DNA of 64,000 nt. Source: Panulirus ornatus. Its lineage: Eukaryota > Arthropoda > Malacostraca > Decapoda > Palinuridae. Shown piece by piece: positions 33,430 through 46,902 of the stretch (position 1 is its first letter; every line of letters starts with the position of its first letter). The position numbers were made by a program, and so were the translations under genes. The notes under the pieces were generated by a model. The model worked only from the letters and a program-made list of their open reading frames with translations. It made no database searches and was not told the origin of the DNA. The stretch is from the NCBI RefSeq assembly GCF_036320965.1, contig NC_092231.1, forward strand, positions 30,274,199 to 30,338,198, in the 5' to 3' direction.

Positions 33430-35515
33430 AAATTCTTTTTTTACTTTCCTTTGGTAAATCATGGTCTCATGTGTGGTGAGGACTCAGTCTCTGCTAAACA
33501 CATAGCAGAGGTTATTGTTGTGGGTATGGAAGCATTTATCCCCACTTTCTCCAAGATGACCTCTTCTTCCCATCCATGGTTTAAACATTCTTGTTTTGAG
33601 GCCACTGAGGCAAGGGATCAGACATATTGGGTATGGTTTGATATCTCTATCCTCTGACTCCCATTCAGTATTTATCGCTACAAGTACATTATAAATGAGG
33701 TAAAGCATTCCATTATTCAAAGGAAGTGCAATAATCTCTCCTCTTCATCCGCTGATAGGTCGTTTTGGTCTTTAGCTAAGGGCATTGCTAACAACTTCCA
33801 TAGCTCTACCTTTCATTCCCTTTTCCTTTCTGATGATACTATAGCTGTCTCTCACATAGACAGAGCAACTCTGGTTCCCACTTCTCTTCTAACTCCACCT
33901 TGGATGACTCTAACATTCTTTCACCCCAATGCTTCTCTTCCTAATCATATGCCCCTTCCCATAATCTCTTTCAAACTGTCAGAAAAGCACTTCTCACCTG
34001 AACAAAAGCAAGGTTTATGGTCCTAATGCCATCCATATACATGTACCGAAATATTGTGCCTCTGAACTTGCATCTGTGCTTGCTCATCTATACCAATTGT
34101 CTACAATATGTATGTATTGGTACATCCCATCCTTTAAAAGGGTGATCGCTCTAACCCTTCTAACTATTTTTGTTACTTTGACGTCTACCATTTCCAGTGT
34201 CTTTGAATCCCTCCTTCACTCCCATATCCTCAGACATCTTGAATCTCAGTCATTTCTCTGGTCACCAGTATGGCTTCCATATGGTGAGATCCATTGGTGA
34301 TAATCTTTCCTATCTTACTAATGTCTGGTCATCATTCCTGAAAGATTTGGGAAATCCTGGGTAGTTGCCTTTGACATATCTAATGCTTTTGACAGGGTTT
34401 GGCATCAGGATCTCATCTCTAATTTCCCCTCCCTCACTTTGCTTCCCGATATCTAGCTTCCTGTCTGTTGCTGTTGAAGGATTAGCCTCTCCCCCTTACT
34501 GCCTCAAATTTCTGTCCTGTCCCCTACACTTTTTTCTCATTTCTATCACTGATTTCCTTTCTTCCACAGGTAATCAAATGCACTTAAACACTTATAACTC
34601 AATACTGCATTCCTCTACATCCTTCGATTCTGTTCCTTCTTTTCCCCTTTGATCATTAACTCGTCTCAACACAGCTTTCACAATAAACTCTGACTTGGAC
34701 AGGACATCTCAGTTGAGTGAATGAAATCTAGTTATGTTTAATGCCTCTAAGACCCCGTTTCTACCGGTCTTTCTATCAGAAACTCCTCACATCTCTCATC
34801 TCTCCTTTGACAGTTCTGTAATTCCACCTTCTGACTCAATGAACATACTTGGTATTACTGTAACATCCACTCTATCTTGGAAGACCACATTACAGGAATA
34901 GCTAGGTCTCAAGAAACTGTAAATTCTATTTAGATATCAAAATATTTTTCTTTTGAACAGTTGCTCTGTATCACAAAGGAGTGCCCCCCCCCCCTTTCAA
35001 TCCCGTCCTTGTATGGATTACTGCCCTCACATTTGGGGTGGTTCTAGCTCTGCATCCTTAATGGACAGAATAAAAAGCGGTCCACCTTATAAACTGTCCC
35101 AAGCTAACTTCAACTTGAGCAGCTAGGCTTGTGCCACAATGATGGTTCTCTTTCCTTCTTGTATAGGTATTACTTTGGTTTCTGCTCTTGAGAGCTGGCT
35201 GCTTGTGTGCCCACATCACTAGCTAGACTACACTATACTTGGCAAGCTGCTGCATCACATGATAATTGTTTGGACATTGGCAACTCATTGGTGGGCTGTT
35301 TTGATAACCGGTTCTTTCCTTGCACCTCAAAGCCTAGGAACACTCTACTCTTTCATCCAATTAGTGTGACCTGGCACATTGTAAAAGGCAGGTTTTTTCT
35401 TCCTCCAAAACTCGTAAATACTTTCCCTTCTCTTTTTTTTTTCTTTTTCATTAATTTCTCTACATTTCAAATAAGGCCCAGCCTTGTTGTGGACATTTGC
35501 CCGTGACTGGAGCCT
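33430..35515 (+). mobile_element. Jockey/CR1-like LINE relic
   Basis: Translating in changing + frames gives a decayed LINE polyprotein of a family unrelated to LINE-A. The endonuclease-RT linker appears near 33520-33830 (GMEAFIPTFSKMTSSSHPWF, then SFWSLAKGIANNF). RT pieces include YGPNAIHIHVPKYCASELAS near 34020, SVFESLLHSHILRHLES near 34200, and a motif-A relic (DISNAFDRVWHQ-like) near 34380. The C-terminal part, SLARLHYTWQAAASHDNC, is near 35215-35270. Stops and frameshifts are frequent. A polyC run lies at 34984-34999. The sequence downstream of about 35515 is not assignable. Confidence 0.8.
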
Positions 35516-36823
35516 CTAACGTAAAAAACTGCAAAACTTGAAAACTTGTGATAGTTTGTTATATAAAATGGAATTTGCATTCCATACAAAGTAACAATTT
35601 TTTTTTTATTTTATGCAACACTATGCCTCCAAAAATAGGGAAAATTGCACTTGAGTGTGTTCTGAGGAGACATGGTAGCCAAATAGGATCGTTAGTAAAT
35701 AAAACATTTTCTTAGATACTGAGTAGCGTCAGTGAATATTTATTGTGTAAAACACCGCCTGATACTCAACACTGAATGTACATATATTTTGTGTATAAAT
35801 CGGTCTAATAAGGAAATGATTTACTGTATGGGAATTACGTCATAACACCAGTGGTACAGAGTGCTAACTGCTTACCATGTACAATATTTCTATTCACGAT
35901 AATTTGGCGGAATATTTAGTTACAGTTAGACATGCTGGGGCGGCGGGTCAGTGGATGTTTAAAACCTGCATCGGTTAATCTACATTGCTTAGTTACATAT
36001 CCAAACATTGAAATGCACTTCTGTGAATTTCTAATCTATTGTAATGACTCGCCGCCCATGACAGTCCTTCTTAAAGGTTTTGTTTTTCTTCACATTTATT
36101 AGTATGTGAGGAAGAATTCTTCTATTGAATTCACATATGATGTAAACCTTTTTTTTTCTAAGATCTGGTCTTTCATTATTTATGTAATGAGGGAAGGTAG
36201 GTGGTAGGGGTTGTGAGGTGTGTTGGCAGAGAACATGGTGGGCGGGTTGGTAAGCCTGGCAGAGAACATGGTGGGCGGGTTGGTAAGCCTGGCAGAGGAG
36301 CATGGCGACTGGAACATCAACATGTCCATTCCGTGGGATGGAAATTTTGCCGATATAGTAGCAGGTATTTGGCTACGTTGTAAAACAATTTTTTATATGA
36401 TGTATGAAAAGTCATAGATTGTTGTGATCGTATTAGGAGTTCCCGGTAGTGAGGATATTGTTGGCTTTTAACAGGAATCAGAGTGTGTGTGCGTCGTGTG
36501 AGGGTTGGTGGGCGTGAGTGCGTGTAGAATACAGCAGTTCTGGTCTGGTACATTGTGTCACGGATGGCCGTATTAAGTCAAGGGTTCCCCTAGGGAGAGG
36601 AAATGTCCCAGGTGAGACTTGATTGTGTGAGTGGCAGAGAGTATTACATGCTGTAGCTAGACTGCCTGGATATTGACGCCAAACTGGAGGACCCCACGGT
36701 TACTGGCTGGGTTCCTGAAGTGAAGTACACCAGAATGGCGAGGCAGATTAAAATGTTGAGTCAGTGTTGGAGCAGGACTTCGAGTGTGACAAACTAGTGC
36801 TGGTATTAAGGGTTAATGTAGAG
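35516..36823. other. mostly unique sequence with a 33-bp direct duplication
   Basis: No gene family is recognised. A perfect 33-bp direct duplication starting ggcagagaacatgg lies at 36225-36257 and 36258-36290. The segment around 36200-36560 is more GC/CpG-rich than its surroundings. A possible exon ends there (separate entry). Confidence 0.5.
36291..36365 (+). CDS. weak candidate exon
   Basis: After the duplicated 33-mers, the frame EEHGDWNINMSIPWDGNFAD runs into a good donor (gtagcag|gtattt) at 36365. The upstream acceptor (aagcctggcag) has a poor polypyrimidine tract, and I recognise no domain. It could be a first or internal exon of an unidentified gene, or chance. Confidence 0.2.
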
Positions 36824-37399
36824 CAGTGTTGTCCAAGCTGGGGTACATGTGGTACACAACATTGCTCAGTGTACTGGAGAATATAGTGGAGTAATTATTT
36901 TTCAAGCTGTATCGTGTGTAGTTGTTTAAGACTATAGAGTAATTGAATAACCAACACTTACGCAGTTTACAACTTAAGTGAATGACAAGAGATGAAAGTA
37001 AGGATTAAAATGGACAAGAAAGAAATTGAAGGGAGATGGGGAGTATGGCGGTGGGAGAGGAAACTGGGGCAGGACACGTAGGGGACAGTGTTCAACGTCT
37101 CGCTTGTCACTTGCTCAATTTCATCTTAGGAAGGAAAGTGTGAATGTCTTTATCAGAATCATATGTAAGCTTACACACAGTTGTTTGTTTAACAGCAAGA
37201 AATACAGATAGTTGGTTAAAACGTAATAGCTGTAGCAGCCGCAGCAGCTGTACAAATGAGGGAAATCGAGCAGCTGTGAAGAAAAACAGACCTACTCAGA
37301 TATTTATAATACAGGGAAGATTAGGTGCTGTTTGGATTTACTTTTACGAATTGTGACCCTCCAGAACCTGTGTGCTTTTATGGGGAGAGGTTGGCCAAC

Positions 37400-39070
37400 A
37401 GTAGTATGAAACCAGCTCACCAACGTCACCATTACACACAGGAGTGTCATGTTGGCAGAACGGCGAAGTTTTTATAAGAAAACTATGAGTTTAAGTGTTA
37501 GAGCACAATTAAGAAACCCTCCACATCATTCAACAAAGCTATGGAAGCATCTTCAGAAGTATCTTAGTTGCTGAAGCTAAAAAGCCATTTAATATAGCTG
37601 AAAAATTGCTATTGCCACTTCATTTGTGATGAATGAAAAAAATGCTAGATGACATGGCAGGTGACCAATTAAAAGCTGTTCCTTTGTCGCACCAAACTGC
37701 TGGAAGGGTAAATGGAATGAGGACAAATATTATTGATCAAGTTGGGAATAAACTGACGGCAGTGGACAAGCTCAACTTGTCTCATTTGTGAAATACATCA
37801 ATGGAGATGATATAAATGATCATGTAATATTTTTATTTTTATTTTTTTTTTTTTTGCTAAAAAATAGAACACAACTGGGTAAGCTATATTCAGTGTCATT
37901 AATCAGTTCTCTGAATCGTGTTGTACAGACGCTGCTGCATCCATGACCGGGAAAGTGAAGGATGAGTTTCTTGGATTAAGAAGGAAAATCATAATGTAGA
38001 GTGAACTCATCGCATCATTCATACTAAATCATCAGGGTAAGCTATATTCAGTGTCATTAATCAGTTCTCTGAATCGTGTTGTACAGACGCTGCTGCATCC
38101 ATGACCGGGAAAGTGAAGGATGAGTTTCTTGGATTAAGAAGGAAAATCATAATGTAGAGTGAACTCATCGCATCATTCATACTAAATCATCAGCATCCCA
38201 AAAAATGAGTTCAGAGTTGCATGGGATATTGAATGATGGCGTCAGAGTGATCAACTTCATGAAGTCGAGGCCACCTAATGCTCGCCTGTTTCACAGACTG
38301 CGGAAGCATAATGTCTGAGCACATTACCACACACATGGGTATGGACAGGGAGGGTAGTCACCAGGTTGGTCCTGTTGACAGATGAGTTGGGTTCCTTTTT
38401 GTCAGAACATTGATCTACTTTTGCCACATGTTTTGGAAACTCTACTTGTCTTGCACAAGTGGCATATCTTGCAAACATTTTAACAAAGTGAATGAGTTGA
38501 ATCTGTGTCTGCAGGGCAATGATACAGACATTCTCAACTTACATGATAAAGATGGTGGTTTTGAAAAGGAAATAAGAGTTGTAAGAGGAGATATGCTTAG
38601 TGGGAGATGATGCGTGTTTTCCTCAGTCAGATTATTATTTTTCCAGTAACAGTGATGAGAGAGACTGTGAAACCAGTTATTGTGGAACATTTAACCAACG
38701 TTTTTTAAATCTTACTTTCCTGACATAGAGATCTTTACAGCTGGATTAGGTTAGAAATCCATTCTTCCTTTTGGAAAATTGAATGAAGAAGCTTCGTATT
38801 TGCCATCAGGATGCACTGTTAGTAGTGTGTTCAGACCATGACTTCGAACTGATATTGGAAAGCTCAACCCCTACACGGTTTTTGACCTGTGTAAAGAAGG
38901 TTTTGGGAAACCTTCACCCCTTTGAGTCTTCCTATCTTTGTGAAGAATCGTTCTATGCTGTGATCGTTATCAAGGTAAAACAGAGAAACAAACTAAATGT
39001 AAATTTGGAACACAAGTCTGATCACAGCAGTAGCCTCTCTACCGCTCACAATGGTAATCATCATCATTGA
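37400..39070 (+). pseudogene. hAT transposase (ZBED5/FAM200-like), decayed
   Basis: Pieces in changing + frames, in the order expected for this family: a segment like QLKAVPLSHQTAGR near 37660, CTDAAASMTGKVKDEFLG near 37935 (catalytic-core region), GVRVINFMKSRPPNARLFHR near 38240, and an ISCKHFNKVNELNLCLQGND-type segment near 38470. The C-terminal dimerisation part, HPFESSYLCEESFYAV, is near 38910. Several stop codons and frameshifts make it inactive. Related domesticated genes exist in animals, but the stops and the target duplication indicate a dead transposon here. Confidence 0.8.
37877..38192. repeat. perfect 158-bp tandem duplication in the hAT relic
   Basis: The block 37877-38034 is repeated without any difference I can see at 38035-38192. 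It includes the CTDAAASMTG codons, so the transposase core segment is present twice. Identity far above the decay level of the element means a late event or an assembly artefact. Confidence 0.95.
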
Positions 39071-39297
39071 GCATCAACCCATATTTCACATTGTTCTTAA
39101 TTTTCAAGAATTTTTGTTATTTTGTCAGTCCTTTTCCTTTAGTATACTGAATGATAATTGATTCCAGCACTCAAAAATTATGCCAACTTTTTTATATAAT
39201 TTGCAGTTCTTCCAAACATTTAATCAGTCATGGGAATACTTAGTGATATAAGAAGGTAACAAGGGTGCAGTAGGCAAAAAAAGTTTGGACATCATTG

Positions 39298-39740
39298 TTG
39301 TAGAGAAGTTTGTGGACGAAGGCAATTAGGGTAAAAGTATGTGAGCTATATAACTAACTGGCATGGTAAAGTTTGGTCGCAGTCATCTGAGTATGTTAGA
39401 TTCAGATTAAGGTTATCCAGCATTGTGAACTGTTTAACTTTTGGAAATCTTGTGTTTATGGTAAATACGGATTTCTTTCGTTTTGTAGGGAAATTGACCT
39501 GTGAGTTTATGGTTTAGTATTTAGCATTTTGTATTTGTATTATTTCTTTTGTAAGTAACTAAGTAGATTTTTGTTTTGTTTCAATGACCTATGCAGGAAT
39601 TCATCTGCATTTAAAACTTTCTATTAAGTGGGGTTGGGCGACCTTGTTTACTCTGCTATTGAGTGTTACTTTTGTAAGAAGGAAGTTTCGCCTCGTTACC
39701 CTTATATGTTTTGATATTTACCTTTGTATGGACAAACCTA

Positions 39741-39741
<1 letters not shown>
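39298..39741. other. unique AT-rich sequence, nothing recognised
   Basis: No coding frame or repeat was recognised. It starts with the right copy of the hAT target duplication and ends at a (TA)n tract. Confidence 0.5.
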
Positions 39742-39796
<55 letters not shown>

Positions 39797-39854
39797 CTAT
39801 GAGTCCACGTGGACTCATAGGAATATCTTGATCACGCGCAAAGTTGTGATCCTT

Positions 39855-39922
<68 letters not shown>
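39742..39922. repeat. (TA)n tracts flanking a 36-bp palindrome
   Basis: TA units lie at 39742-39790 and 39860-39922. Between them is a perfect palindrome at 39791-39826 centred on CCACGTGG, followed by TTGATCACGCGCAAAGTTGT and CCTTTCCAA. The right half plus the following bases match a small dispersed sequence also seen near 42646 and 43206. Confidence 0.9.
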
Positions 39923-39925
<3 letters not shown>

Positions 39926-42545
39926 AGATTTATGTGCTGAAAAAGGACTGATGATTGGGAATACCTGGTTTAAAAAGCGAGATATACATAAGTATACTTA
40001 TGTAAGTAGGAGAGATGGCCAGAGAGCGTTATTGGATTACGTGTTAATTGACAGGCGTGCGAAAGAGAGACTTTTGGATGTTAATGTGCTGAGAGGTGCA
40101 ACTGGAGGGATGTCTGATCATTATCTTGTGGAGGCTAAGGTGAAGATTTGTATGGGTTTTCAGAAAAGAAGAGTGAATGTTGGGGTGAAGAGGGTGGTGA
40201 GAGTAAGTGAGCTTGGGAAGGAGACCTGTGTGAGGAAGTACCAGGAGAGACTGAGTACAGAATGGAAAAAGGTGAGAACAATGGAAGTAAGGGGAGTGGG
40301 GGAGGAATGGGATGTATTTAGGGAATCAGTGATGGATTGCGCAAAAGATGCTTGTGGCATGAGAAGAGTGGGAGGTGGGTTGATTAGAAAGGGTAGTGAG
40401 TGGTGGGATGAAGAAGTAAGAGTATTAGTGAAAGAGAAGAGAGAGGCATTTGGACGATTTTTGCAGGGAAAAAATGCAATTGAGTGGGAGATGTATAAAA
40501 GAAAGAGACAGGAGGTCAAGAGAAAGGTGCAAGAGGTGAAAAAAAGGGCAAATGAGAGTTGGGGTGAGAGAGTATCATTAAATTTTAGGGAGAATAAAAA
40601 GATGTTCTGGAAGGAGGTAAATAAAGTGCGTAAGACAAGGGAGCAAATGGGAACTTCAGTGAAGGGCGGAAATGGGGAGGTGATGATAAGTAGTGGTGAT
40701 GTGAGAAGGAGATGGAGTGAGTATTTTGAAGGTTTGTTGAATGTGTTTGATGATAGAGTGGCAGATATAGGGTGTTTTGGTCGAGGTGGTGTGCAAAGTG
40801 AGAGGGTTAGGGAAAATGATTTGGTAAACAGAGAAGAGGTAGTGAAAGCTTTGCGGAAGATGAAAGCCGGCAAGGCAGCAGGTTTGGATGGTATTGCAGT
40901 GGAATTTATTAAAAAAGGGGGTGACTATTGTTCACTGGTTGGTAAGGTTATTTAATGTATGTATGACTCATGGTGAGGTGCCTGAGGATTGGCGGAGTGC
41001 GTGCATAGTGCCATTGTACAAAGGCAAAGGGGATAAGAGTGAGTGCTCAAATTACAGAGGTATAAGTTTGTTGAGTATTCCTGGTAAATTATATGGGAGG
41101 GCATTGATTGAGAGGGTGAAGGCATGTACAGAGCATCAGATTGGGGAAGAGCAGTGTGGTTTCAGAAGTGGTAGAGGATGTGTGGATCAGGTGTTTGCTT
41201 TGAAGAATGTATGCGAGAAATACTTAGAAAAGCAAATGGATTTGTATGTAGCATTTATGGATCTGGAGAAGCCATATGATAGAGTTGATAGAGATGCTCT
41301 GTGGAAGGTATTAAGAATATATGGTGTGGGAGGAAAGTTGTTAGAAGCAGTGAAAAGTTTTTATCGAGGATGTAAGGCATGTGTACGTGTAGGAAGAGAG
41401 GAAAGTGATTGGTTCTCAGTGAATGTAGGTTTGCGGCAGGGGTGTGTGATGTCTCCATGGTTGTTTAATTTGTTTATGGATGGGGTTGTTAGGGAGGTAA
41501 ATGCAAGAGTTTTGGAAAGAGGGGCAAGTATGAAGTCTGTTGGGGATGAGAGAGCTTGGGAAGTGAGTCAGTTGTTGTTCGCTGATGATACAGCGCTGGT
41601 GGCTGATTCATGTGAGAAACTGCAGAAGCTGGTGACTGAGTTTGGTAAAGTGTGTGGAAGAAGAAAGTTAAAAGTAAATATGAATAAGAGCAAGGTTATT
41701 AGGTACAGTAGGGTTGAGGGTCAAGTCAATTGGGAGGTGAGTTTGAATGGAGAAAAACTGGAGGAAGTGAAGTGTTTTAGATATCTGGGAGTGGATCTGG
41801 CAGCGGATGGAACCATGGAAGCGGAAGTGGATCATAGGGTGGGGGAGGGGGCGAAAATTCTGGGGGCCTTGAAGAATGTGTGGAAGTCGAGAACATTATC
41901 TCGGAAAGCAAAAATGGGTATGTTTGAAGGAATAGTGGTTCCAACAATGTTGTATGGTTGCGAGGCGTGGGCTATGGATAGAGTTGTGCGCAGGAGGATG
42001 GATGTGCTGGAAATGAGATGTTTGAGGACAATGTGTGGTGTGAGGTGGTTTGATCGAGTGAGTAACGTAAGGGTAAGAGAGATGTGTGGAAATAAAAAGA
42101 GCGTGGTTGAGAGAGCAGAAGAGGGTGTTTTGAAGTGGTTTGGGCACATGGAGAGAATGAGTGAGGAAAGATTGACCAAGAGGATATATGTGTCGGAGGT
42201 GGAGGGAACGAGGAGAAGAGGGAGACCAAATTGGAGGTGGAAAGATGGAGTGAAAAAGATTTTGTGTGATCGGGGCCTGAACATGCAGGAGGGTGAAAGG
42301 AGGGCAAGGAATAGAGTGAATTGGAGCGATGTGGTATACCGGGGTTGACGTGCTGTCAGTGGATTGAATCGGGGCATGTGAAGCGTCTGGGGTAAGCCAT
42401 GGAAAGCTGTGTAGGTATGTATATTTGCGTGTGTGGACGTATGTATATACATGTGTATGGGGGGGGGTTGGGCCATTTCTTTCGTCTGTTTCCTTGCGCT
42501 ACCTCGCAAACGCGGGAGACAGCGACAAAGTATAATAAAAAAAAA
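39923..42545 (+). mobile_element. LINE-A, 5'-truncated, young; one frameshift
   Basis: It begins within the endonuclease ([15 protein letters not shown]) right after (TA)n and ends with the short 3' UTR and poly(A). The frame is open from 39923 to about 40922 and again to the normal stop at 42348. The only break is a 2-bp deletion near 40925 (FIKKGGD then shift). The RT core has all usual motifs (AFMDLEKPYDRVDRD, FADDTALVAD). It is one of the best preserved copies but lacks the endonuclease N-terminus. Confidence 0.93.
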
Positions 42546-42547
42546 AT

Positions 42548-42561
42548 AATATATATATATA

Positions 42562-42642
<81 letters not shown>

Positions 42643-42673
42643 GTATATCGTGTTTCATTTTCCTGTGGTTTTA

Positions 42674-42740
<67 letters not shown>
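42548..42740. repeat. (TA)n tracts with a short embedded element
   Basis: Two long TA tracts are separated by GTATG units and the sequence cgtgtttcattttcctgtgg, a diverged relative of the hairpin sequence at 43206. Confidence 0.9.
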
Positions 42741-42750
<10 letters not shown>

Positions 42751-42751
42751 A

Positions 42752-43122
42752 TTAATTTCTGTCGCCACCACGCTACACATGAAAAGCCCCCTCCCCCGCA
42801 CGCACGCGAGCTAGCTCTAGGACAAGACAAATGGCCACATTCGTTCACACTCAGTCTCTAGCTGTCATGTATAATGTACCGAAACCACAGCTCCCTTTCC
42901 ATATCTAGGCCCAACAAAGCTTTCCATGGTTTACCCCAGACGCTTCACATTCCCTGGTTCAATTCATTGACAGCACGTCGACCCCGGTATACCACATCGT
43001 TCCATTTCACTCTATTCCTTGCACGGCGTTCACCCTCCTGTATGTTCAGGCCCCGATTGCTCAAAATCTTTTTCACTCCATCCCTCACTTCCAATTTGGC
43101 CCCCGCTTCTCCTCGTACCCTC
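42752..43122 (-). mobile_element. LINE-A 3'-end fragment, long UTR
   Basis: On the minus strand this has the last part of the ORF and the proximal/middle part of the long 3' UTR (acatgacagctagagact, with a CCACGC-type module). It is truncated on both sides and followed by (CT)n and (CA)n. Confidence 0.85.
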
Positions 43123-43125
43123 CAC

Positions 43126-43182
<57 letters not shown>
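43123..43182. repeat. (CT)n and (CA)n microsatellites
   Basis: About 12 CT units are followed by about 17 CA units, between a LINE-A fragment and the hairpin junction. Confidence 0.95.
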
Positions 43183-43183
<1 letters not shown>

Positions 43184-43205
43184 CACGCACACACGTGATC
43201 AAAAT

Positions 43206-43282
43206 ATTCCTATGAGTCCACGGGGAAAATGAAACACGATAACCCTTATCGTGTTTCATTTTCCCCGTGGACTCATAGGAAT
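43206..43282. repeat. 77-bp perfect hairpin (37-bp arms, 3-nt loop)
   Basis: Two 37-bp arms are exact reverse complements around a CCC loop. The left arm begins ATTCCTATGAGTCCACG and the right arm ends with its complement, merging into LINE-A sequence (ATGGATTTGTATG). The left arm extends into gtgatcaaaat, which also matches the antisense of the element at 39809-39840. Confidence 0.95.
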
Positions 43283-44580
43283 GGATTTGTATGTAGCATT
43301 TATGGATCTGGAGAATGCATATGATAGAGTTGATAGAGATGCTCTATGGAAGGTATTAATATATGGTGTGGGAGGCAAGTTGTTAGAAGCAGTGAAAAGT
43401 TTTTATCGAGGATGTAAGGCATGTGTACGTGTAGGAAGAGAGGAAAGTGATTGGTTCTCAGTGAATGTAGGTTTGCGGCAGGCGTGTGTGATGTCTCCAT
43501 GGTTGTTTAATTTGTTTATGGATGGGGTTGTTAGGGAGGTGAATGCAAGAGTTTTGGAAAGAGGGGCAAGTATGAAGTCTGTTGTGGATGAGAGAGCTTG
43601 GGAAGTGAGTCAGTTGTTGTTCGCTGATGATACAGCGCTGGTGGCTGATTCATGTGAGAAACTGCAGAAGCTGGTGACTGAGTTTGGTAAAGTGTGTGAA
43701 AGAAGAAAGTTGAGAGTAAATGTGAATAAGAGCAAGGTTATTAGATACAGTAGGGTTGTGGGTCAAGTCAATTGGGAGGTAAGTTTGAATAGAGAAAAAC
43801 TGGAGGAAGTAAAGTGTTTTAGATATCTGGGAGTGGATCTGGCAGCGGATGGAACCATGGAAGCGGAAGTGGATCATAGGGTGGGGCAGGGGGCGAAAAT
43901 CCTGAGAAACTTGAAGAATGTGTGGAAGTCGAGAAGATTATCTCGGAAAGCAAAAATGGGTACGTTTGAAGGAATAGTGGTTCCAACAATGTTGTATGGT
44001 TGCGAGGCGTGGGCTATGGATAGAGGTGTGCGCAGGAGGATGGATGTGCTGGAAATGAGATGTTTGAGGACAATGTGTGGTGTGAGGTGGTTTGATCGAG
44101 TAAGTAACGTAAGGGTAAGAGAGATGTGTGGAAATAAAAAGAACGTGGTTGAGAGAGCAGAAGAGGGTGTTTTGAAATGGTTTGGGCACATGGAGAGAAT
44201 GAGTGAGGAAAGATTGACCAAGAGGATATATGTGTCGGAGGTGGAGGGAACGAGGAGAAGTGGGAGACCAAATTGGAGGTGGAAAGATGGAGTGAAAAAG
44301 ATTTTGTGTGATCGGGGCCTGAACATGCATGAGGGTGAAAGGAGGGCAAGGAATAGAGTGAATTCGATCGATGTGGTATACCGGGGTTGACGTGCTGTCA
44401 GTGGATTGAATCAGGGCATGTGAAGTGTCTGGGGTAAACCATGGAAAGCTGTGTAGGTATATATATTTGCGTGTGTGGACGTATGTATATACATGTGTAT
44501 GGGGGTGGGTTGGGCCATTTCTTTCGTCTGTTTCCTTGCGCTACCTCGCAAACGCGGGAGACAGCGACAAAGCAAAAAAA
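43277..44580 (+). mobile_element. LINE-A, 5'-truncated, young; open ORF
   Basis: The ORF 43251-44390 is open from the hairpin through MDLYVAFMDLENAYDRVDRD to the normal stop. FADDTALVAD and the C-terminal region are intact, with one in-frame codon loss (VLIYGVGG instead of VLRIYGVGG). The first motifs of the RT and all of the endonuclease are missing, so it cannot move alone. Short 3' UTR, poly(A) near 44580, then (TA)n. Confidence 0.92.
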
Positions 44581-44588
44581 AAATAAAT

Positions 44589-46902
<2,314 letters not shown>

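Larger units (their letters stand above)
36824..39297 (+). mobile_element. hAT transposon relic with ends and target duplication
   Basis: The left end reads CAGTGTTGTCCAAGCTGGGG. The right end, reverse-complemented, reads CAATGATGTCCAAACTTTTT, an imperfect terminal inverted repeat of hAT type. The flanking 8-mers are atgtagag (36816-36823) and ttgtagag (39298-39305), matching at 7 of 8 positions; hAT elements duplicate 8 bp on insertion. Between them lies a decayed transposase of the ZBED5/FAM200-like group. Length is 2,474 bp, of which 158 bp is a later internal duplication. Confidence 0.85.

Noticed and set aside
36031..36303. 90-codon minus-strand ORF with repeated AYQPAHHVLCQ
   Set aside because: The repeat comes from the 33-bp DNA duplication read in antisense, and the remainder has no recognisable feature.
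42399..42861. Tyr/Ile-rich ORFs through TA tracts
   Set aside because: These are translations of (TA)n and TATG repeats in LINE-A tails.
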